Assembly (NCBI RefSeq): GCF_020539865.1
Contig: NZ_JAJBQV010000004.1
Location: 1-64,000 of the forward strand
Direction: 5' to 3'
DNA: 64,000 bases
Source of the DNA: Megasphaera elsdenii
GTDB lineage: Bacteria > Bacillota > Negativicutes > Veillonellales > Megasphaeraceae
The notes below the pieces were generated by a model. The model searched no databases. It had not been told where the DNA came from and saw only the letters and a list, made by a program, of their open reading frames with translations. The position numbers were made by a program, and so were the translations under genes. Of this stretch, positions 1 to 10,728 are shown piece by piece (positions within the stretch are counted from its first letter, which is position 1; each line of letters starts with the position of its first letter).

Positions 1-73
1 GGGGAGTGCTCCTCCGAAAACGGCTCAAAGACCGTTGATTGAAAATACTTTTTTGCTCTCGCAGAAGTTCTAA
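1..73 (+). pseudogene. Possible 3' end of an IS200/IS605 tnpB gene (partial)
   Basis: An open frame enters from the left edge (frame starting at base 2) and stops with TAA at 71-73. Only about 23 residues are visible, ending RPLIENTFLLSQKF. No domain can be recognised in so short a piece. The assignment rests on position: the stop lies 25 bases before an IS605-type right-end stem-loop (98-142), where tnpB genes normally end. A shorter frame ending at 42 is the alternative. Whether the rest of the gene exists outside the window cannot be seen. Confidence 0.35.
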
Positions 74-97
74 CTGCTATTAATATGATACCACAAG

Positions 98-142
98 CTC
101 GCCATTCATCCACCACCTAAGAGGTGGGAGTCTTTTGGCGAG
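98..142 (+). mobile_element. Right-end imperfect palindrome of an IS200/IS605-family element
   Basis: A perfect 7-bp outer stem (CTCGCCA at 98-104, TGGCGAG at 136-142) encloses a perfect 6-bp hairpin (CCACCT at 113-118, AGGTGG at 122-127). IS200/IS605 ends carry subterminal hairpins recognised by TnpA, and the right end also encodes the scaffold of the TnpB guide RNA. The exact cleavage site and left end are not visible. Confidence 0.5.
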
Positions 143-150
143 AAAAGATA

Positions 151-183
151 AAAAAGGCTTGCCGCACGACGACAAGCCTTTTT
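151..183 (-). terminator. Rho-independent terminator after secF
   Basis: The AAGGCTTG/CAAGCCTT stem is flanked by A and T runs and abuts the secF stop codon (185-187). It closes the leftward ruvC-secF operon. Confidence 0.8.
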
Positions 184-184
184 G

Positions 185-1114
185 TTACTCTTCAGTTTCT
201 GCCGGTTCGGCTTCTACGGCCTTCGGGCCGCGTTTATGGGAGGTATGGTTCTTCCATACGACCCACAGGGAAGTATCGACGCAGATGGACGAATAAGCCC
301 CACTGATGAAGCCGATGAGCATGACCAGGGAAAAGTTCTTCGTTGAATCGCCGCCGAAGAAGTGCAGAGCCCCACAGGCAAAGAGTACGGTCGTCAAAGT
401 ATAGATACTGCGATGGATACTCTGAGCAATGCTGTCGTGGGCCAGTTTTTCATAGGAATCGGTCCGACGGTGAGTCCGCGTGTTTTCACGGACGCGGTCG
501 AAGATGACGACGGCTTCGTTCATGGAATAGCCGACGACGGTCAAAATAGCCGCCAGGAAGGACGCATCGATTTCCAAGTGGAAAAACGAGAAGAAGCCCA
601 AGACCATGATCAAGTCGTGCAGGATCGACACTAAGGCCGAAATAGCGATTTTGTATTCAAAGCGGAAGGAAATGTATGCAGCCAGGGCGATAAAGGCTAC
701 AGCCAGGCTGGTAATGGCGTTTTTCGTAACTTCCGAGCCGATGACAGCGCCGACCGATTCGGTCCGCTTGATTTCAGCACCGCCTAAGGAATCGCTCAGC
801 TTATCAGAGACAGTCTTGCTTTCATCACTGGACAGGTTGCGCATGCGCAGCATGACATCGGTCGACGAATCCTGGTCGGTGACGCCTGTCAGCTGAATGA
901 CCGTATTGCCCAAATCCATATCGGCGTTATCAATGACCTGGCGGACTTCCGAGACCGTGACGGCTTTATTGAACTGCATATCGAGGATCGTGCCGCCTGT
1001 GTAGTCGATACCGAAATTGAAGCCATTGATAAAGATGGAAATCAAGCTGGCAATGACGAGGACAGACGATAAGGTGAACCACCATACGCGATGTTTGACA
1101 ATATCAAAACTCAT
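185..1114 (-). CDS. secF: Protein translocase subunit SecF
   Basis: SecF pairs with SecD in the cytoplasmic membrane and uses the proton motive force to help complete Sec-dependent export. The 309-residue length is normal. There is one N-terminal membrane segment (about residues 11-29), the conserved DYTGGT motif at 37-42 at the start of the first periplasmic domain, and five further membrane segments from about 130 to 285, including the conserved GYSMNEAVVIFDR stretch of RND-type SecF proteins. The ATG overlaps the secD stop by four bases (ATGA), which indicates translational coupling, and is preceded by a G-rich Shine-Dalgarno sequence. The C-terminal tail is acidic. It is the last gene of the operon, directly before a terminator. 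Confidence 0.97.
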   Translation of the reverse strand: MSFDIVKHRVWWFTLSSVLVIASLISIFINGFNFGIDYTGGTILDMQFNKAVTVSEVRQVIDNADMDLGNTVIQLTGVTDQDSSTDVMLRMRNLSSDESKTVSDKLSDSLGGAEIKRTESVGAVIGSEVTKNAITSLAVAFIALAAYISFRFEYKIAISALVSILHDLIMVLGFFSFFHLEIDASFLAAILTVVGYSMNEAVVIFDRVRENTRTHRRTDSYEKLAHDSIAQSIHRSIYTLTTVLFACGALHFFGGDSTKNFSLVMLIGFISGAYSSICVDTSLWVVWKNHTSHKRGPKAVEAEPAETEE

Positions 1115-2364
1115 TTCTGTCCCCCCTTTTTCAGCATATGTTCAGGCGGCTTGCGGTTCAGGCCGTAGAACCAAGGATTCGTGATCAATCCCGTATTGAT
1201 GAACCACGTGAGCAGAGACCGGCTGACGACGATAGCCGTGAACATGCTGACAACAATCCCTAACGCCAGGTTGACAGCAAAGCCTTTGACCGTGCCGCTG
1301 CCCATGACAATGAGGACGATGGCGGCAATCATAACCGATACGTTGGCATCGAGAATGGTATTGAAGGCCCGGCGGAAACCGGCTTCCATAGAGGTCCTCA
1401 GACTCTTGCCGATAAGGACTTCTTCCTTGAATCGTTCAAAGATAAGGATGTTGGCATCAACGGCAAAGCCCATAGACAAGATGATACCGGCAATGCCCGG
1501 CAGGGTCAATGTCGCATCGAGGTATTTCAGGATCCCCAGCAAAATCAGGACATAGACTAGCAGGGCAATGTTGGCTACGACACCGGACATGCGGTAAATG
1601 ATAATTAAGAAAATCATGATCAAGATGATGCCGATGGCAAAGGCCTTTTCACTCTTGACCTTGGAGTCGAGGCCCAAGCTCGGGCCGATAGTGCGGACTT
1701 CCATGACTTTCAATTTAACAGGCAGGGCACCGGAACGCAAGAGGATAGCCAGGTTCTTGGCATCTTCCAAGGTCTGGCTGCCTGTGATGACAGCTTTGCC
1801 GCCTGTAATCGGTTCGTTGACGACCGGGTTGGTCAGTAAGTCGCCGTCGAGATAGATACCGATTTTATGGCCTACGTTGGAAGCCGTCAGGTCAGCAAAT
1901 TTCTTGGCCCCTTCGTCAGTAAATTCAATAGCGACGACATTCTTATGACCCTGGTCGATCTGTTCCTTAGCCGTCTTCAGATCATTCCCGGTCATACGGG
2001 TCGTTCCGCTTTCATCTTTGAACTCCATGACAGCCGTTTTCCCGATTGTCTCAATGGCTTTTTCCGGATTCTTTTCACCGGGCAGCTCGACGATGATACG
2101 GCGAGCGCCTTCCTTCTGGACAAGCGGTTCGGTCAGGCCCATTTCATTGATACGGCGTTCGACGATGGTGACGGCACGGCTCAAAGAGTCTTCCGTGACC
2201 GGAGCGTCCGGCGTATCTTCGGCTTCCAGAACGATATGCGTACCGCCCTGTAAGTCCAGGCCCTGTTTGATGGAGTTGGCAAGCGGATAAATCAAGGTAA
2301 CAAAGGCGGCCAGGATAATGATGACTGCCCCGAAAAATTTTATCATGTTACGAGTCCGCAACAA
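1111..2364 (-). CDS. secD: Protein translocase subunit SecD
   Basis: SecD is the larger partner of SecF in the accessory Sec complex. The 417-residue protein has an N-terminal membrane segment (about 8-27), the GLDLQGGTH motif at 35-43, a compact periplasmic P1 domain and five membrane segments near the C-terminus containing the MGFAVDANILIFERF signature. It is shorter than the E. coli protein, as is usual in Firmicutes. The start appears to be TTG at 2364, six bases after GAGGGG; an in-frame ATG at 2346 is too far from a Shine-Dalgarno sequence. The stop codon overlaps the secF start. Upstream is the formyl-THF cyclo-ligase gene, which separates it from yajC. Confidence 0.97.
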   Translation of the reverse strand: MLRTRNMIKFFGAVIIILAAFVTLIYPLANSIKQGLDLQGGTHIVLEAEDTPDAPVTEDSLSRAVTIVERRINEMGLTEPLVQKEGARRIIVELPGEKNPEKAIETIGKTAVMEFKDESGTTRMTGNDLKTAKEQIDQGHKNVVAIEFTDEGAKKFADLTASNVGHKIGIYLDGDLLTNPVVNEPITGGKAVITGSQTLEDAKNLAILLRSGALPVKLKVMEVRTIGPSLGLDSKVKSEKAFAIGIILIMIFLIIIYRMSGVVANIALLVYVLILLGILKYLDATLTLPGIAGIILSMGFAVDANILIFERFKEEVLIGKSLRTSMEAGFRRAFNTILDANVSVMIAAIVLIVMGSGTVKGFAVNLALGIVVSMFTAIVVSRSLLTWFINTGLITNPWFYGLNRKPPEHMLKKGGQK

Positions 2365-2396
2365 TACTCCCCCCTCTGGGTAATCTTCAATAGTTT

Positions 2397-2963
2397 TTAT
2401 GGATGGATAATGAGATGCTGTTTGTCCGTGACGATATCAGTCATGATGACGTCATGGTCTTCGACGGGCACGTCGGGGATGATCTGGACATCCCAGGCCG
2501 TAGCAATAGCGGCTGCATCGCCTTTTCCGGCCAGGAAGCGGTCATAATAAGCCGCCCCATGGCCCAGCCGGTGCCCTTTGGCGTCAAAAGCCAGGCCGGG
2601 CACGAAAATGACATCGAGCTCATCGGCTTCGATACGCGGATTGTCCGGCGGTGCCGTCCGGATACCGTAGGCGCCGCAAACAGCCTGTTCCAGCGTGTAC
2701 AGGCGCCGCCCTTCGATGTGCTGCTTATCGACACAGACCGGGACGTAGACTTCCTTGCCGTCGGCCAGGGCCTGCTGGATCAAGCCATCCAGACTGACTT
2801 CATCGGACATATGGAGAAAAGCCATGATACGGCAGGCCTGCTGGTACTGCGGCAGCGCAGCCAGACGGGCGCAAACAGCGGCACTGGCCGCTGTCTTTTC
2901 TTCCACCGTCAGCCCATGGAGACGGGCATTCATGGCTTTGCGCAGTTCTTTTTTACTGACCAT
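2397..2963 (-). CDS. 5-formyltetrahydrofolate cyclo-ligase family protein
   Basis: This enzyme converts 5-formyl-THF to 5,10-methenyl-THF with ATP, returning stored folate to the one-carbon pool. It is 188 residues, a usual length. Seen in sequence: N-terminal SKKELRKAMNARL helix, the substrate-pocket region with MAFLHMSDEVSLDGLI, and the C-terminal signature FDAKGHRLGHGAAYYDRFL, whose GxGxxYYD core binds ATP/phosphate. The frame is open further upstream, but that extension is an arginine/lysine-rich shadow of yajC; ATG at 2963 overlaps the yajC end by 11 bases and gives the expected N-terminus. Its place between yajC and secD is unusual and suggests translational coupling rather than a functional link. 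Confidence 0.9.
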   Translation of the reverse strand: MVSKKELRKAMNARLHGLTVEEKTAASAAVCARLAALPQYQQACRIMAFLHMSDEVSLDGLIQQALADGKEVYVPVCVDKQHIEGRRLYTLEQAVCGAYGIRTAPPDNPRIEADELDVIFVPGLAFDAKGHRLGHGAAYYDRFLAGKGDAAAIATAWDVQIIPDVPVEDHDVIMTDIVTDKQHLIIHP

Positions 2964-3369
2964 CTTTGGCTTCTGCTTCCTTCGTTTCACCAACCCCTTC
3001 GGTCTTGGCTTCAGCTGGAGCTTCTGCCTTCGTTTCAGCGTTTTTTTCTTCTGCCTTTTCAGCAGCCTTTTCAACCTTCTTGGCCGCTTTCTTGCCTTCG
3101 GCCTTGCCCAGGACCTGGGCTACAGCAGCGCGGGTGACCTTGATTTCAACTCGGTCGGCAATGCGGACGACGAGGTAATCGTCGTGCAGGGAAACGATAT
3201 TCCCCATGACACCGCCGACAGTGACAATCTTGGCGCCGGGCTTCAAGCTTTCCAGCATTTCCTGCCGTTTTTTCTGCTGTTTCTTCTGCGGACGCCATAA
3301 GAGAAAGTAGAAAATGACGACCATGAGGATAATGGGCCAAAAAGCATTGAGCTGTTCCATAATATCCAT
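2953..3369 (-). CDS. yajC: Preprotein translocase subunit YajC
   Basis: YajC is a small single-span membrane protein associated with SecDF. A membrane helix covers about residues 9-25 (FWPIILMVVIFYFLLWRPQ), followed by the family's QQKKRQEMLESLKPGAKIVTVGG-type segment, written here only in part, and a small beta domain (VGGVMGNIVSLHDDYLVV). At 138 residues it is longer than most YajC proteins because of a low-complexity tail rich in Ala, Lys and Glu after about residue 85. A GGAGGTG Shine-Dalgarno sequence precedes ATG 3369. Its stop overlaps the start of the folate gene by 11 bases. Confidence 0.95.
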   Translation of the reverse strand: MDIMEQLNAFWPIILMVVIFYFLLWRPQKKQQKKRQEMLESLKPGAKIVTVGGVMGNIVSLHDDYLVVRIADRVEIKVTRAAVAQVLGKAEGKKAAKKVEKAAEKAEEKNAETKAEAPAEAKTEGVGETKEAEAKDGQ

Positions 3370-3413
3370 GTCTTACACCTCCGTGAAATAAAAAATAGTC
3401 TATATGCAAGCGC

Positions 3414-5553
<2,140 letters not shown>

Positions 5554-5574
5554 AATAATCTTCCTCTTTTTAGC

Positions 5575-6909
5575 TTAATATAATTTTTCAATCTTCGTTC
5601 CCGTATAGTAATGGGTCAGGATATGGCGATAATAATCCTTTTCACTGGCATGACTGCGCGCCATCTGATAGGCGCCGTACTGGCTCATGCCCAGACCATG
5701 GCCCCAGCCGAAACCGTAAATCGTCACGGCCTGTCCCGCTTTGACTTTGAAATCGGCCTTGCGAGTGACAGCTCCAGAATCGGGATCCGGCGCCGTACCG
5801 CGGCCGCTATAAAAATCAAAGAGCGTACTGCGCAGGCCGAAGATAGACTGGAAAGCCGCCCCCTTGACAGTAACGCTTCCCTGCGTCCCTTTGACGACCA
5901 TGGATTGGACCCGGCCAGATACGCCGCGGTCAGCCGTCGTCATGGGGCGCTTGGCCAAAGGCGACAATTCAATGGACTGGATGCGGCCGACGCCCTTGCC
6001 GGCAGCGCTCAGTTTAGCCGCCATCTGTTCCGGCGTCGTCGTCACAGCCCAGCGATAGCCGGGCATTTCATTGCTGGCATCACTGACACCTCGCAGATAA
6101 GGGATATGAGAGCCCCAGACATTTTCACTATTTTCTGTCCAACCGCCAGCAGTGGAGCAGAAAAAGGCATCAATAGGCCGGCCCTGATAAGTGAGTATCT
6201 CCCCTTTTGTCGCATTGACGGCTTTGATAATCGACGGCGATTCGCCATTGATGCCAGCATAGACCTGACTCGATGTATCGTCTGTAAGGTCGAAGCCGCG
6301 CTGGCTGAAGCGTCTCTTATGGGCAATGGCATAAGTCCGGGCGGCGACGGCCTGGGCCTTCAAGGCCTCTTCGCTCCAAGACGGCGACATTTCCTTACCG
6401 ACGACACCGTAGAGATACTGTTCCACTGGCAGGACGTTGACGACGGTCAGGCCCCAGCGGCCGGGAGACTTCATCATTTCCAGGGCACCGCGGTAGGCGT
6501 AGCCGTCGGTAATCTTAACGGATCCGCCCTGGACCAGCGACCGGACCTGGACTGGCACCGTACTGACATCACCATTGACAGTCAGGTTCGTCCCAGACAG
6601 GGCAATAGTGACGGGCACGTTAGCCGTTACTTTCTTCCAGAGCATGTCGCCGCGATAAACGCCCAGCCCTTGCGGCCCGGTGACAGCGACACTGCCCCGT
6701 CCTTCGCGGATTCCGATGCGCAAGGTGGCGCTATCATGAACGGCTTGTTTATGTGTATATCCAGCCGGTGCCTTGGCTGTCTGCCGCACGGCTTTGACGG
6801 GCTGGCGAGGATGATTCTTGGCCTTAGTCGGCGACGCAAAGACACTCGTCGTCACCAGGGCACAGAAGGCCGTGCAGAGGGCCAGGCGGGCTATCTTCTT
6901 TGTATACAT
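5575..6909 (-). CDS. SpoIID/LytB-domain protein (amidase enhancer / lytic transglycosylase family)
   Basis: A 444-residue secreted or membrane-anchored protein with an N-terminal signal segment (ARLALCTAFCALVTTSVFA). The SpoIID core spans roughly residues 150-435: YLYGVVGKEMSPSWSEEALK holds the glutamate that is catalytic in SpoIID, followed by AVAARTYA, GQPIDAFF-like PIDAFFCSTAGG, and YGFGWGHGLGMSQYGA near the end. In spore formers SpoIID degrades peptidoglycan during engulfment. Here it sits in a housekeeping operon with ruv and que genes, as in many Firmicutes, so a vegetative cell-wall role is more likely. ATG 6909 is preceded by AGGAGG; the GTG at 6924 would place the start inside the ribosome site. 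Confidence 0.88.
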   Translation of the reverse strand: MYTKKIARLALCTAFCALVTTSVFASPTKAKNHPRQPVKAVRQTAKAPAGYTHKQAVHDSATLRIGIREGRGSVAVTGPQGLGVYRGDMLWKKVTANVPVTIALSGTNLTVNGDVSTVPVQVRSLVQGGSVKITDGYAYRGALEMMKSPGRWGLTVVNVLPVEQYLYGVVGKEMSPSWSEEALKAQAVAARTYAIAHKRRFSQRGFDLTDDTSSQVYAGINGESPSIIKAVNATKGEILTYQGRPIDAFFCSTAGGWTENSENVWGSHIPYLRGVSDASNEMPGYRWAVTTTPEQMAAKLSAAGKGVGRIQSIELSPLAKRPMTTADRGVSGRVQSMVVKGTQGSVTVKGAAFQSIFGLRSTLFDFYSGRGTAPDPDSGAVTRKADFKVKAGQAVTIYGFGWGHGLGMSQYGAYQMARSHASEKDYYRHILTHYYTGTKIEKLY

Positions 6910-6920
6910 AAAAATCCTCC

Positions 6921-7136
6921 TCACAGGCGAAAGAAGAGATTGAGGACAATCGTAAGGACTGCACTGATGATAAGGCAGGTCACAATGGGAAAATGGAAAG
7001 ACGTATTCCCTCGGGTAAAGGAAATATCGCCAGGCAGATGGCCCAAGAAATTCCCTAGTCCCAGGGAATCACCAGCCATCCAGAGGAGACCGGCAACGAT
7101 GAAAAAAAGTCCGATCAGGATGAGTAATTTCGCCAT
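6921..7136 (-). CDS. DUF2905 family small membrane protein
   Basis: A 71-residue protein with two hydrophobic helices (about 3-22 and 50-68) separated by a Gly/Pro-rich loop containing LGHLPGDISF, characteristic of DUF2905. Function unknown. The family commonly sits between ruvB and queA or spoIID genes, as here. ATG 7136 has GGGGGG six bases upstream; the ATG at 7142 would overlap the ribosome site. Confidence 0.85.
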   Translation of the reverse strand: MAKLLILIGLFFIVAGLLWMAGDSLGLGNFLGHLPGDISFTRGNTSFHFPIVTCLIISAVLTIVLNLFFRL

Positions 7137-7148
7137 AGCCATCCCCCC

Positions 7149-8153
7149 CTATCCCTCAGCTGGCACGGGCAGGCCCAGATGGCGGTAGGCAGCATCGGTG
7201 ACGACGCGGCCCCTGGGCGTGCGGTTCAAAAAACCCTGCTGCATCAGGAAGGGTTCATACACGTCTTCGACGGCATCGACAGATTCGCTGATAGCGGCGG
7301 CAATCGTATCGAGGCCGACCGGCCCGCCACCGAATTTGTCGATGATGACCTGCAGGACCCGGCGGTCTGTCCGGTCGAGGCCGCATGAATCGACTTCCAA
7401 CCGATTCAAAGCATCGTTGGCCAGGGAAGCTGTAATCGTTCCAGCTTCGGCGACCTGGGCGAAATCGCGGACGCGCTTCAAGAGGCGGTTGGCAATACGC
7501 GGCGTGCCGCGGCTGCGGCGGGCGATTTCCAGGGCACCATCGTCGTCGATAGCCATGTCGAGGATCTCGGCGGTGCGCTTGATGATCAGGACCAGTTCTT
7601 CCGGCTTATAGAATTCCAGGCGGCAGATGACGCCGAAACGGTCGCGCAGGGGCGGTGCCAGGCGGCCGACCTGGGTCGTGGCGCCGACGAGGGTAAAGGG
7701 CGGCAGGTCGATGCGCACAGAACGGGCACTGGGGCCCTTGCCGATGACGATGTCCAGGGCATAGTCTTCCATGGCCGCGTAGAGAACTTCTTCGACGCTG
7801 TGCGAGAGGCGGTGGATTTCATCGATGAAGAGGAGATCCCGTTCCTGGAGATTGGTCAGGAGCGCTGCCAGGTCGCCGGGCCGTTCGATAGCCGGCCCTG
7901 AGGTGATGCGCAGGTTGACGCCCAGTTCATTGGCAATGATACCGGCCATGGTCGTCTTGCCCAGGCCCGGCGGGCCGTAGAGGAGGACGTGGTCCAGGGC
8001 TTCCTTGCGCAGTTTGGCCGCTTTGATGAAGACTTCCAAATTGTCTTTGACTTTATCCTGACCAATATATTCGCGTAAATAATGAGGACGCAGACTGTAC
8101 TGCCAGGAATCACCCGGTAAGTCTGTCGTCTCGATGATCCGATTTTCTTCCAT
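7149..8153 (-). CDS. ruvB: Holliday junction branch migration helicase RuvB
   Basis: RuvB is the hexameric AAA+ motor that drives branch migration on RuvA-bound Holliday junctions. The 334-residue protein shows the N-terminal [12 protein letters not shown], Walker [10 protein letters not shown], Walker [12 protein letters not shown], sensor 1 GATTQVGRL and the arginine-finger region, then the winged-helix C-terminal domain ending [19 protein letters not shown] precedes ATG 8153, three bases after the ruvA stop. Confidence 0.98.
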   Translation of the reverse strand: MEENRIIETTDLPGDSWQYSLRPHYLREYIGQDKVKDNLEVFIKAAKLRKEALDHVLLYGPPGLGKTTMAGIIANELGVNLRITSGPAIERPGDLAALLTNLQERDLLFIDEIHRLSHSVEEVLYAAMEDYALDIVIGKGPSARSVRIDLPPFTLVGATTQVGRLAPPLRDRFGVICRLEFYKPEELVLIIKRTAEILDMAIDDDGALEIARRSRGTPRIANRLLKRVRDFAQVAEAGTITASLANDALNRLEVDSCGLDRTDRRVLQVIIDKFGGGPVGLDTIAAAISESVDAVEDVYEPFLMQQGFLNRTPRGRVVTDAAYRHLGLPVPAEG

Positions 8154-8156
8154 GGC

Positions 8157-8762
8157 TTACCTCCCGCTCCCTAATGTCTTCAGCGTTTCTTTCAGCAGTT
8201 GTTCTACTGTCATGCAGCTGGCCAGGTGCGATTCGGCAACGGGCAGGACTTCCTGTTCACTGTAACCAAGACTGGTCAAGGCCGTCAAGGTTTCCGCCAG
8301 AATGGCCGACATCCCTGGCGCAGATGCCTTGTCTACATCGGCAGGCGTATCTCCGCCGGCGACAGGGCCGATCTTATCCTGCAGTTCCAGGACGATGCGT
8401 TCGGCCGTCTTCTTGCCGATGCCGGGCATCTTGGTCAGGCCCTTGATATCCTTCTTATGGACGGCGAGGCGGAAACTGTCAGCCGTACCGGCACTGAGGA
8501 TGCCCAAGGCCACTTTCGGACCGACGCCGTTGACGCCGATGAGCAGCATGAAGAGGTCGTATTCGTCCTGCGTGGCAAAGCCGTAGAGGACGATGGCGTC
8601 TTCGCGGACGCTCATGTACGTATAGAGCAGGGCTTCCTTCCCTACGGTCAGCCCGTCCAGGGTCGAGGCCGGTGCATAAGCCCGGTAACCGACGCCGTGG
8701 ACGTCGATAAAGCAGGAATTGGTGAAGATGTGGCTGATGATGCCTTTTAAATAGCCGATCAT
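8157..8762 (-). CDS. ruvA: Holliday junction DNA helicase subunit RuvA
   Basis: RuvA binds the four-way junction and loads RuvB. The 201-residue protein has the N-terminal OB fold (MIGYLKGIISHIF, VGYRAYAP), tandem helix-hairpin-helix motifs (LIGVNGVGPKVALGIL and MPGIGKKTAERIVLEL), a flexible linker and the C-terminal UBA-like domain III (ALTSLGYSEQEVLPV) that contacts RuvB. Its ATG overlaps the ruvC stop by four bases. Confidence 0.98.
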   Translation of the reverse strand: MIGYLKGIISHIFTNSCFIDVHGVGYRAYAPASTLDGLTVGKEALLYTYMSVREDAIVLYGFATQDEYDLFMLLIGVNGVGPKVALGILSAGTADSFRLAVHKKDIKGLTKMPGIGKKTAERIVLELQDKIGPVAGGDTPADVDKASAPGMSAILAETLTALTSLGYSEQEVLPVAESHLASCMTVEQLLKETLKTLGSGR

Positions 8763-9259
8763 AACTGCACCTTCCTTTTCAGACTCATAGAATGACTGGA
8801 ATAAATCGCGTAAATGGCCATGGCCAGGCCGTCAGCCGCATCGTCGGGCTTGATTTTCTGGCGGATGCCGAGGAGACGCATGGTCATGTCGATGACCTGG
8901 TCCTTCGTCGCCCGGCCGTAACCGGTGACGCCCTGCTTGACCTGGAGCGGCGAAAATTCCAGGATTGGGATGCCCGCCTGCTGGGCTGTAAGCAGGATGA
9001 TGCCCCGCGCCTGACCGACGGTGATGGCCGTCGTGACGTTGCGGTTGAAAAAGAGCTGTTCCACGCCGATGACGTCGGGCTTATATTTCTTATATAACTG
9101 ATTGAGGCCGTCAAAGAGCATGACCAGCCGTTCGGCATCCGTATGGTCCGGCGTCGTCTGTATCGTCCCGTAAGTCACGGGCTTGAGGCGGCTGCCGTCG
9201 GCATCGATGACGCCGAAACCGCAGATTGCCGTCCCCGGATCGATTCCCATGGCACGCAT
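8759..9259 (-). CDS. ruvC: Crossover junction endodeoxyribonuclease RuvC
   Basis: RuvC resolves Holliday junctions by paired nicking. The 166-residue protein has the RNase-H-like catalytic acids: Asp7 in MGIDPGTA, Glu in VIGVEQLFF, and the C-terminal pair in KPDDAADGLAMA. ATG 9259 is selected because GGGGGATGAGAAG lies upstream; the open frame continues 18 codons further without a ribosome site. It is the first gene of the operon reaching to secF. Confidence 0.97.
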   Translation of the reverse strand: MRAMGIDPGTAICGFGVIDADGSRLKPVTYGTIQTTPDHTDAERLVMLFDGLNQLYKKYKPDVIGVEQLFFNRNVTTAITVGQARGIILLTAQQAGIPILEFSPLQVKQGVTGYGRATKDQVIDMTMRLLGIRQKIKPDDAADGLAMAIYAIYSSHSMSLKRKVQL

Positions 9260-9339
9260 CTTCTCATCCCCCTTTATCATAAATAGACTAACGTTCATTA
9301 TAACATGAAACAAGGAAGCGCGGCAAGAAAGTTTGCAGC

Positions 9340-9374
9340 AAAAAGAGCTGTCGCATTAAGCGGACAGCTCTTTT
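9340..9374. terminator. Bidirectional terminator hairpin
   Basis: GAGCTGTC/GACAGCTC stem with A run before and T run after, between ruvC and the AAA-ATPase remnant. Its loop carries GCATTAAGCG, a variant of a loop seen in other terminators of this window. Confidence 0.75.
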
Positions 9375-9406
9375 CGTGGTTCGTTTGGCGTGGTTCGTTT
9401 GCCGAA
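9370..9406. repeat. Dispersed GTGGTTCGT repeat, copy 1
   Basis: Thirty-seven bases here are identical to 58204-58240, beginning in the T tail of a terminator in both places. The unit contains GTGGTTCGTTTGGC followed by GTGGTTCGTTTGCC, an internal near-duplication. Confidence 0.85.
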
Positions 9407-9505
9407 AATTCTTGCAGCTCCAAGAATTGTTCGTTGTTCAATTTTGTAATGTCTCAGGACTAGAAGTAAGAAACGTCGTCTGACCTGATTTCATATTGCT
9501 CTGAA

Positions 9506-10060
9506 TCACACTACGATAAATACTAAAAACTTCCTGATTGGGTATGGCCAGGACATATAGCGCTGCATCATATCCATCAGGCGCCGCAGGGCTTCTTCCA
9601 TTTCGACAGGCGTCCCCTGACCGTCGTGGATGCGCTGGAAGTATTTTCGTTCAGCTCGTGAAAAACCGGGAACTTCCAGTAAATAAGCGTAACGGTCGTA
9701 TAAATCGCTGAGAAGGAAGCGGAATTTATCGAGCATAGCGACCCATATCCGATGTTTCAGGTCTTTTAAGGTTACAAAGAGGACCGGCCGTTTCCCCTGT
9801 TCTGCCATGTAGGACGCACCGGCGCGTTCGATAGCCAGGCCGCGAAATAATTTCCGGTTTTCTTCTGCCTGAACGGCACTGAAAAAATAATAAAACATCG
9901 ATAAAAACAAAGTCTTGCCAAAACGGCGCGGCCGCGTCAGGAGCAGTACTTCGCCGTGCGTGTCGAGAAAATCCCGGATTGCCAGGGTCTTATCGACAAA
10001 ATAATAATCACCGCGGCACAGCTTGGCAAAGTCATCGATTCCTATCGGCAAGGACTGCAT
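9506..10060 (-). pseudogene. Truncated AAA-ATPase-like protein (N-terminal third only)
   Basis: The 184 residues begin SLPIGIDDFAKLCRG with YYFVDKT and a P-loop-like LTRPRRFGKT at about 40-50, typical of the AAA-ATPase-like/PD-(D/E)XK family (PF09820 type) whose members are usually 500 residues or more. The frame stops before the expected Walker B region and nuclease domain, and I see no continuation in the 190 bases downstream. The start is well formed (GAGGAGGGG before ATG 10060). It is most likely a decayed remnant; a short functional product cannot be excluded. Confidence 0.75.
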
Positions 10061-10086
10061 ACGCTTCCCCTCCTCTGCAATACAAA

Positions 10087-10130
10087 AAGCCTGTTCGTAT
10101 ACTTTTATTATATCGTATACGAGCAGGCTT
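10087..10130 (-). terminator. Terminator of the rseC-like gene
   Basis: A long near-perfect palindrome (AAGCCTG.TCGTATAC with GTATACGA.CAGGCTT) followed on the minus strand by TTTTTG. It lies between the RseC-like stop and the AAA remnant start. Confidence 0.75.
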
Positions 10131-10145
10131 ATTCAAATGAAAGGC

Positions 10146-10586
10146 TTATCGCCAGTTTTTCTCGATATCTTCATCTTCCTCATCATCGGCAACGACGCCG
10201 ATGATATTGGCCTTGGTGTCGATGATGCGGCTCAGGGACTGGTCGTAGCGGCGCACGGCCAGGGCCGAAGCGATGAGGCCGACGAGGCCGCCGACGACGG
10301 CTGCCGTGCCGGTGCCGATAAAGAGATAGCCTAAGGCCGCCACGGCCAGGAGCAGGACGACGGGCATGATGAAGCAGACAAAGGCGCTGGAGACGAGGTG
10401 GGAATCGTCGACTTCATAGCGGACATGGTCCCCTTCGGCTGCGCCGATAGTATTATAAGCCAGGAGTTTGACGTGATCTGCCGCCGCGCAGGCACTGCAG
10501 GCCACATAGAGCGAATCCCGGCTGACCCGGACCTTCGCCAAACCATCTTCCTTGATTTCTTCAATAAAACCTTCACCGATACGCAT
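10146..10586 (-). CDS. SoxR-reducing system / RseC-MucC family protein (copy 1)
   Basis: A 146-residue membrane protein of the RseC family. An N-terminal domain of about 70 residues contains the cysteine motif VACSACAAADH (only two of the usual four cysteines), followed by two membrane helices (about 68-88 and 92-112) and a cytosolic acidic tail. RseC in E. coli influences sigma-E and SoxR reduction; in Firmicutes the family often accompanies electron-transport genes, but none are adjacent here. A paralogue lies at 20811-21233 with a more complete CxxCGxC motif. GGAGG precedes ATG 10586. Confidence 0.85.
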   Translation of the reverse strand: MRIGEGFIEEIKEDGLAKVRVSRDSLYVACSACAAADHVKLLAYNTIGAAEGDHVRYEVDDSHLVSSAFVCFIMPVVLLLAVAALGYLFIGTGTAAVVGGLVGLIASALAVRRYDQSLSRIIDTKANIIGVVADDEEDEDIEKNWR

Positions 10587-10636
10587 AAGCGGACCTCCTC
10601 TCAGAGTTCAATCAATAACTATTATTTGTTACGCTC

Positions 10637-10665
10637 ATTATAGCATATGTGATTGTTTTTATCAA
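10637..10665 (-). promoter_or_regulatory. Sigma-A-type promoter of rseC-like copy 1
   Basis: On the minus strand TTGATA, 17-bp spacer, TATAAT, with TGC just before the -10 (extended -10). The second rseC-like gene has nearly the same arrangement. Confidence 0.7.
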
Positions 10666-10728
10666 GATAGTATGAGTACCATTCACAGGATACCTTTTTC
10701 ATTTATAGCCGTTAGGGGTTAGCAGCGC

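Noticed and set aside
5611..7188. A 525-residue plus-strand frame across the SpoIID-like gene
   Set aside because: It covers parts of three convincing minus-strand genes and shows no protein family features.
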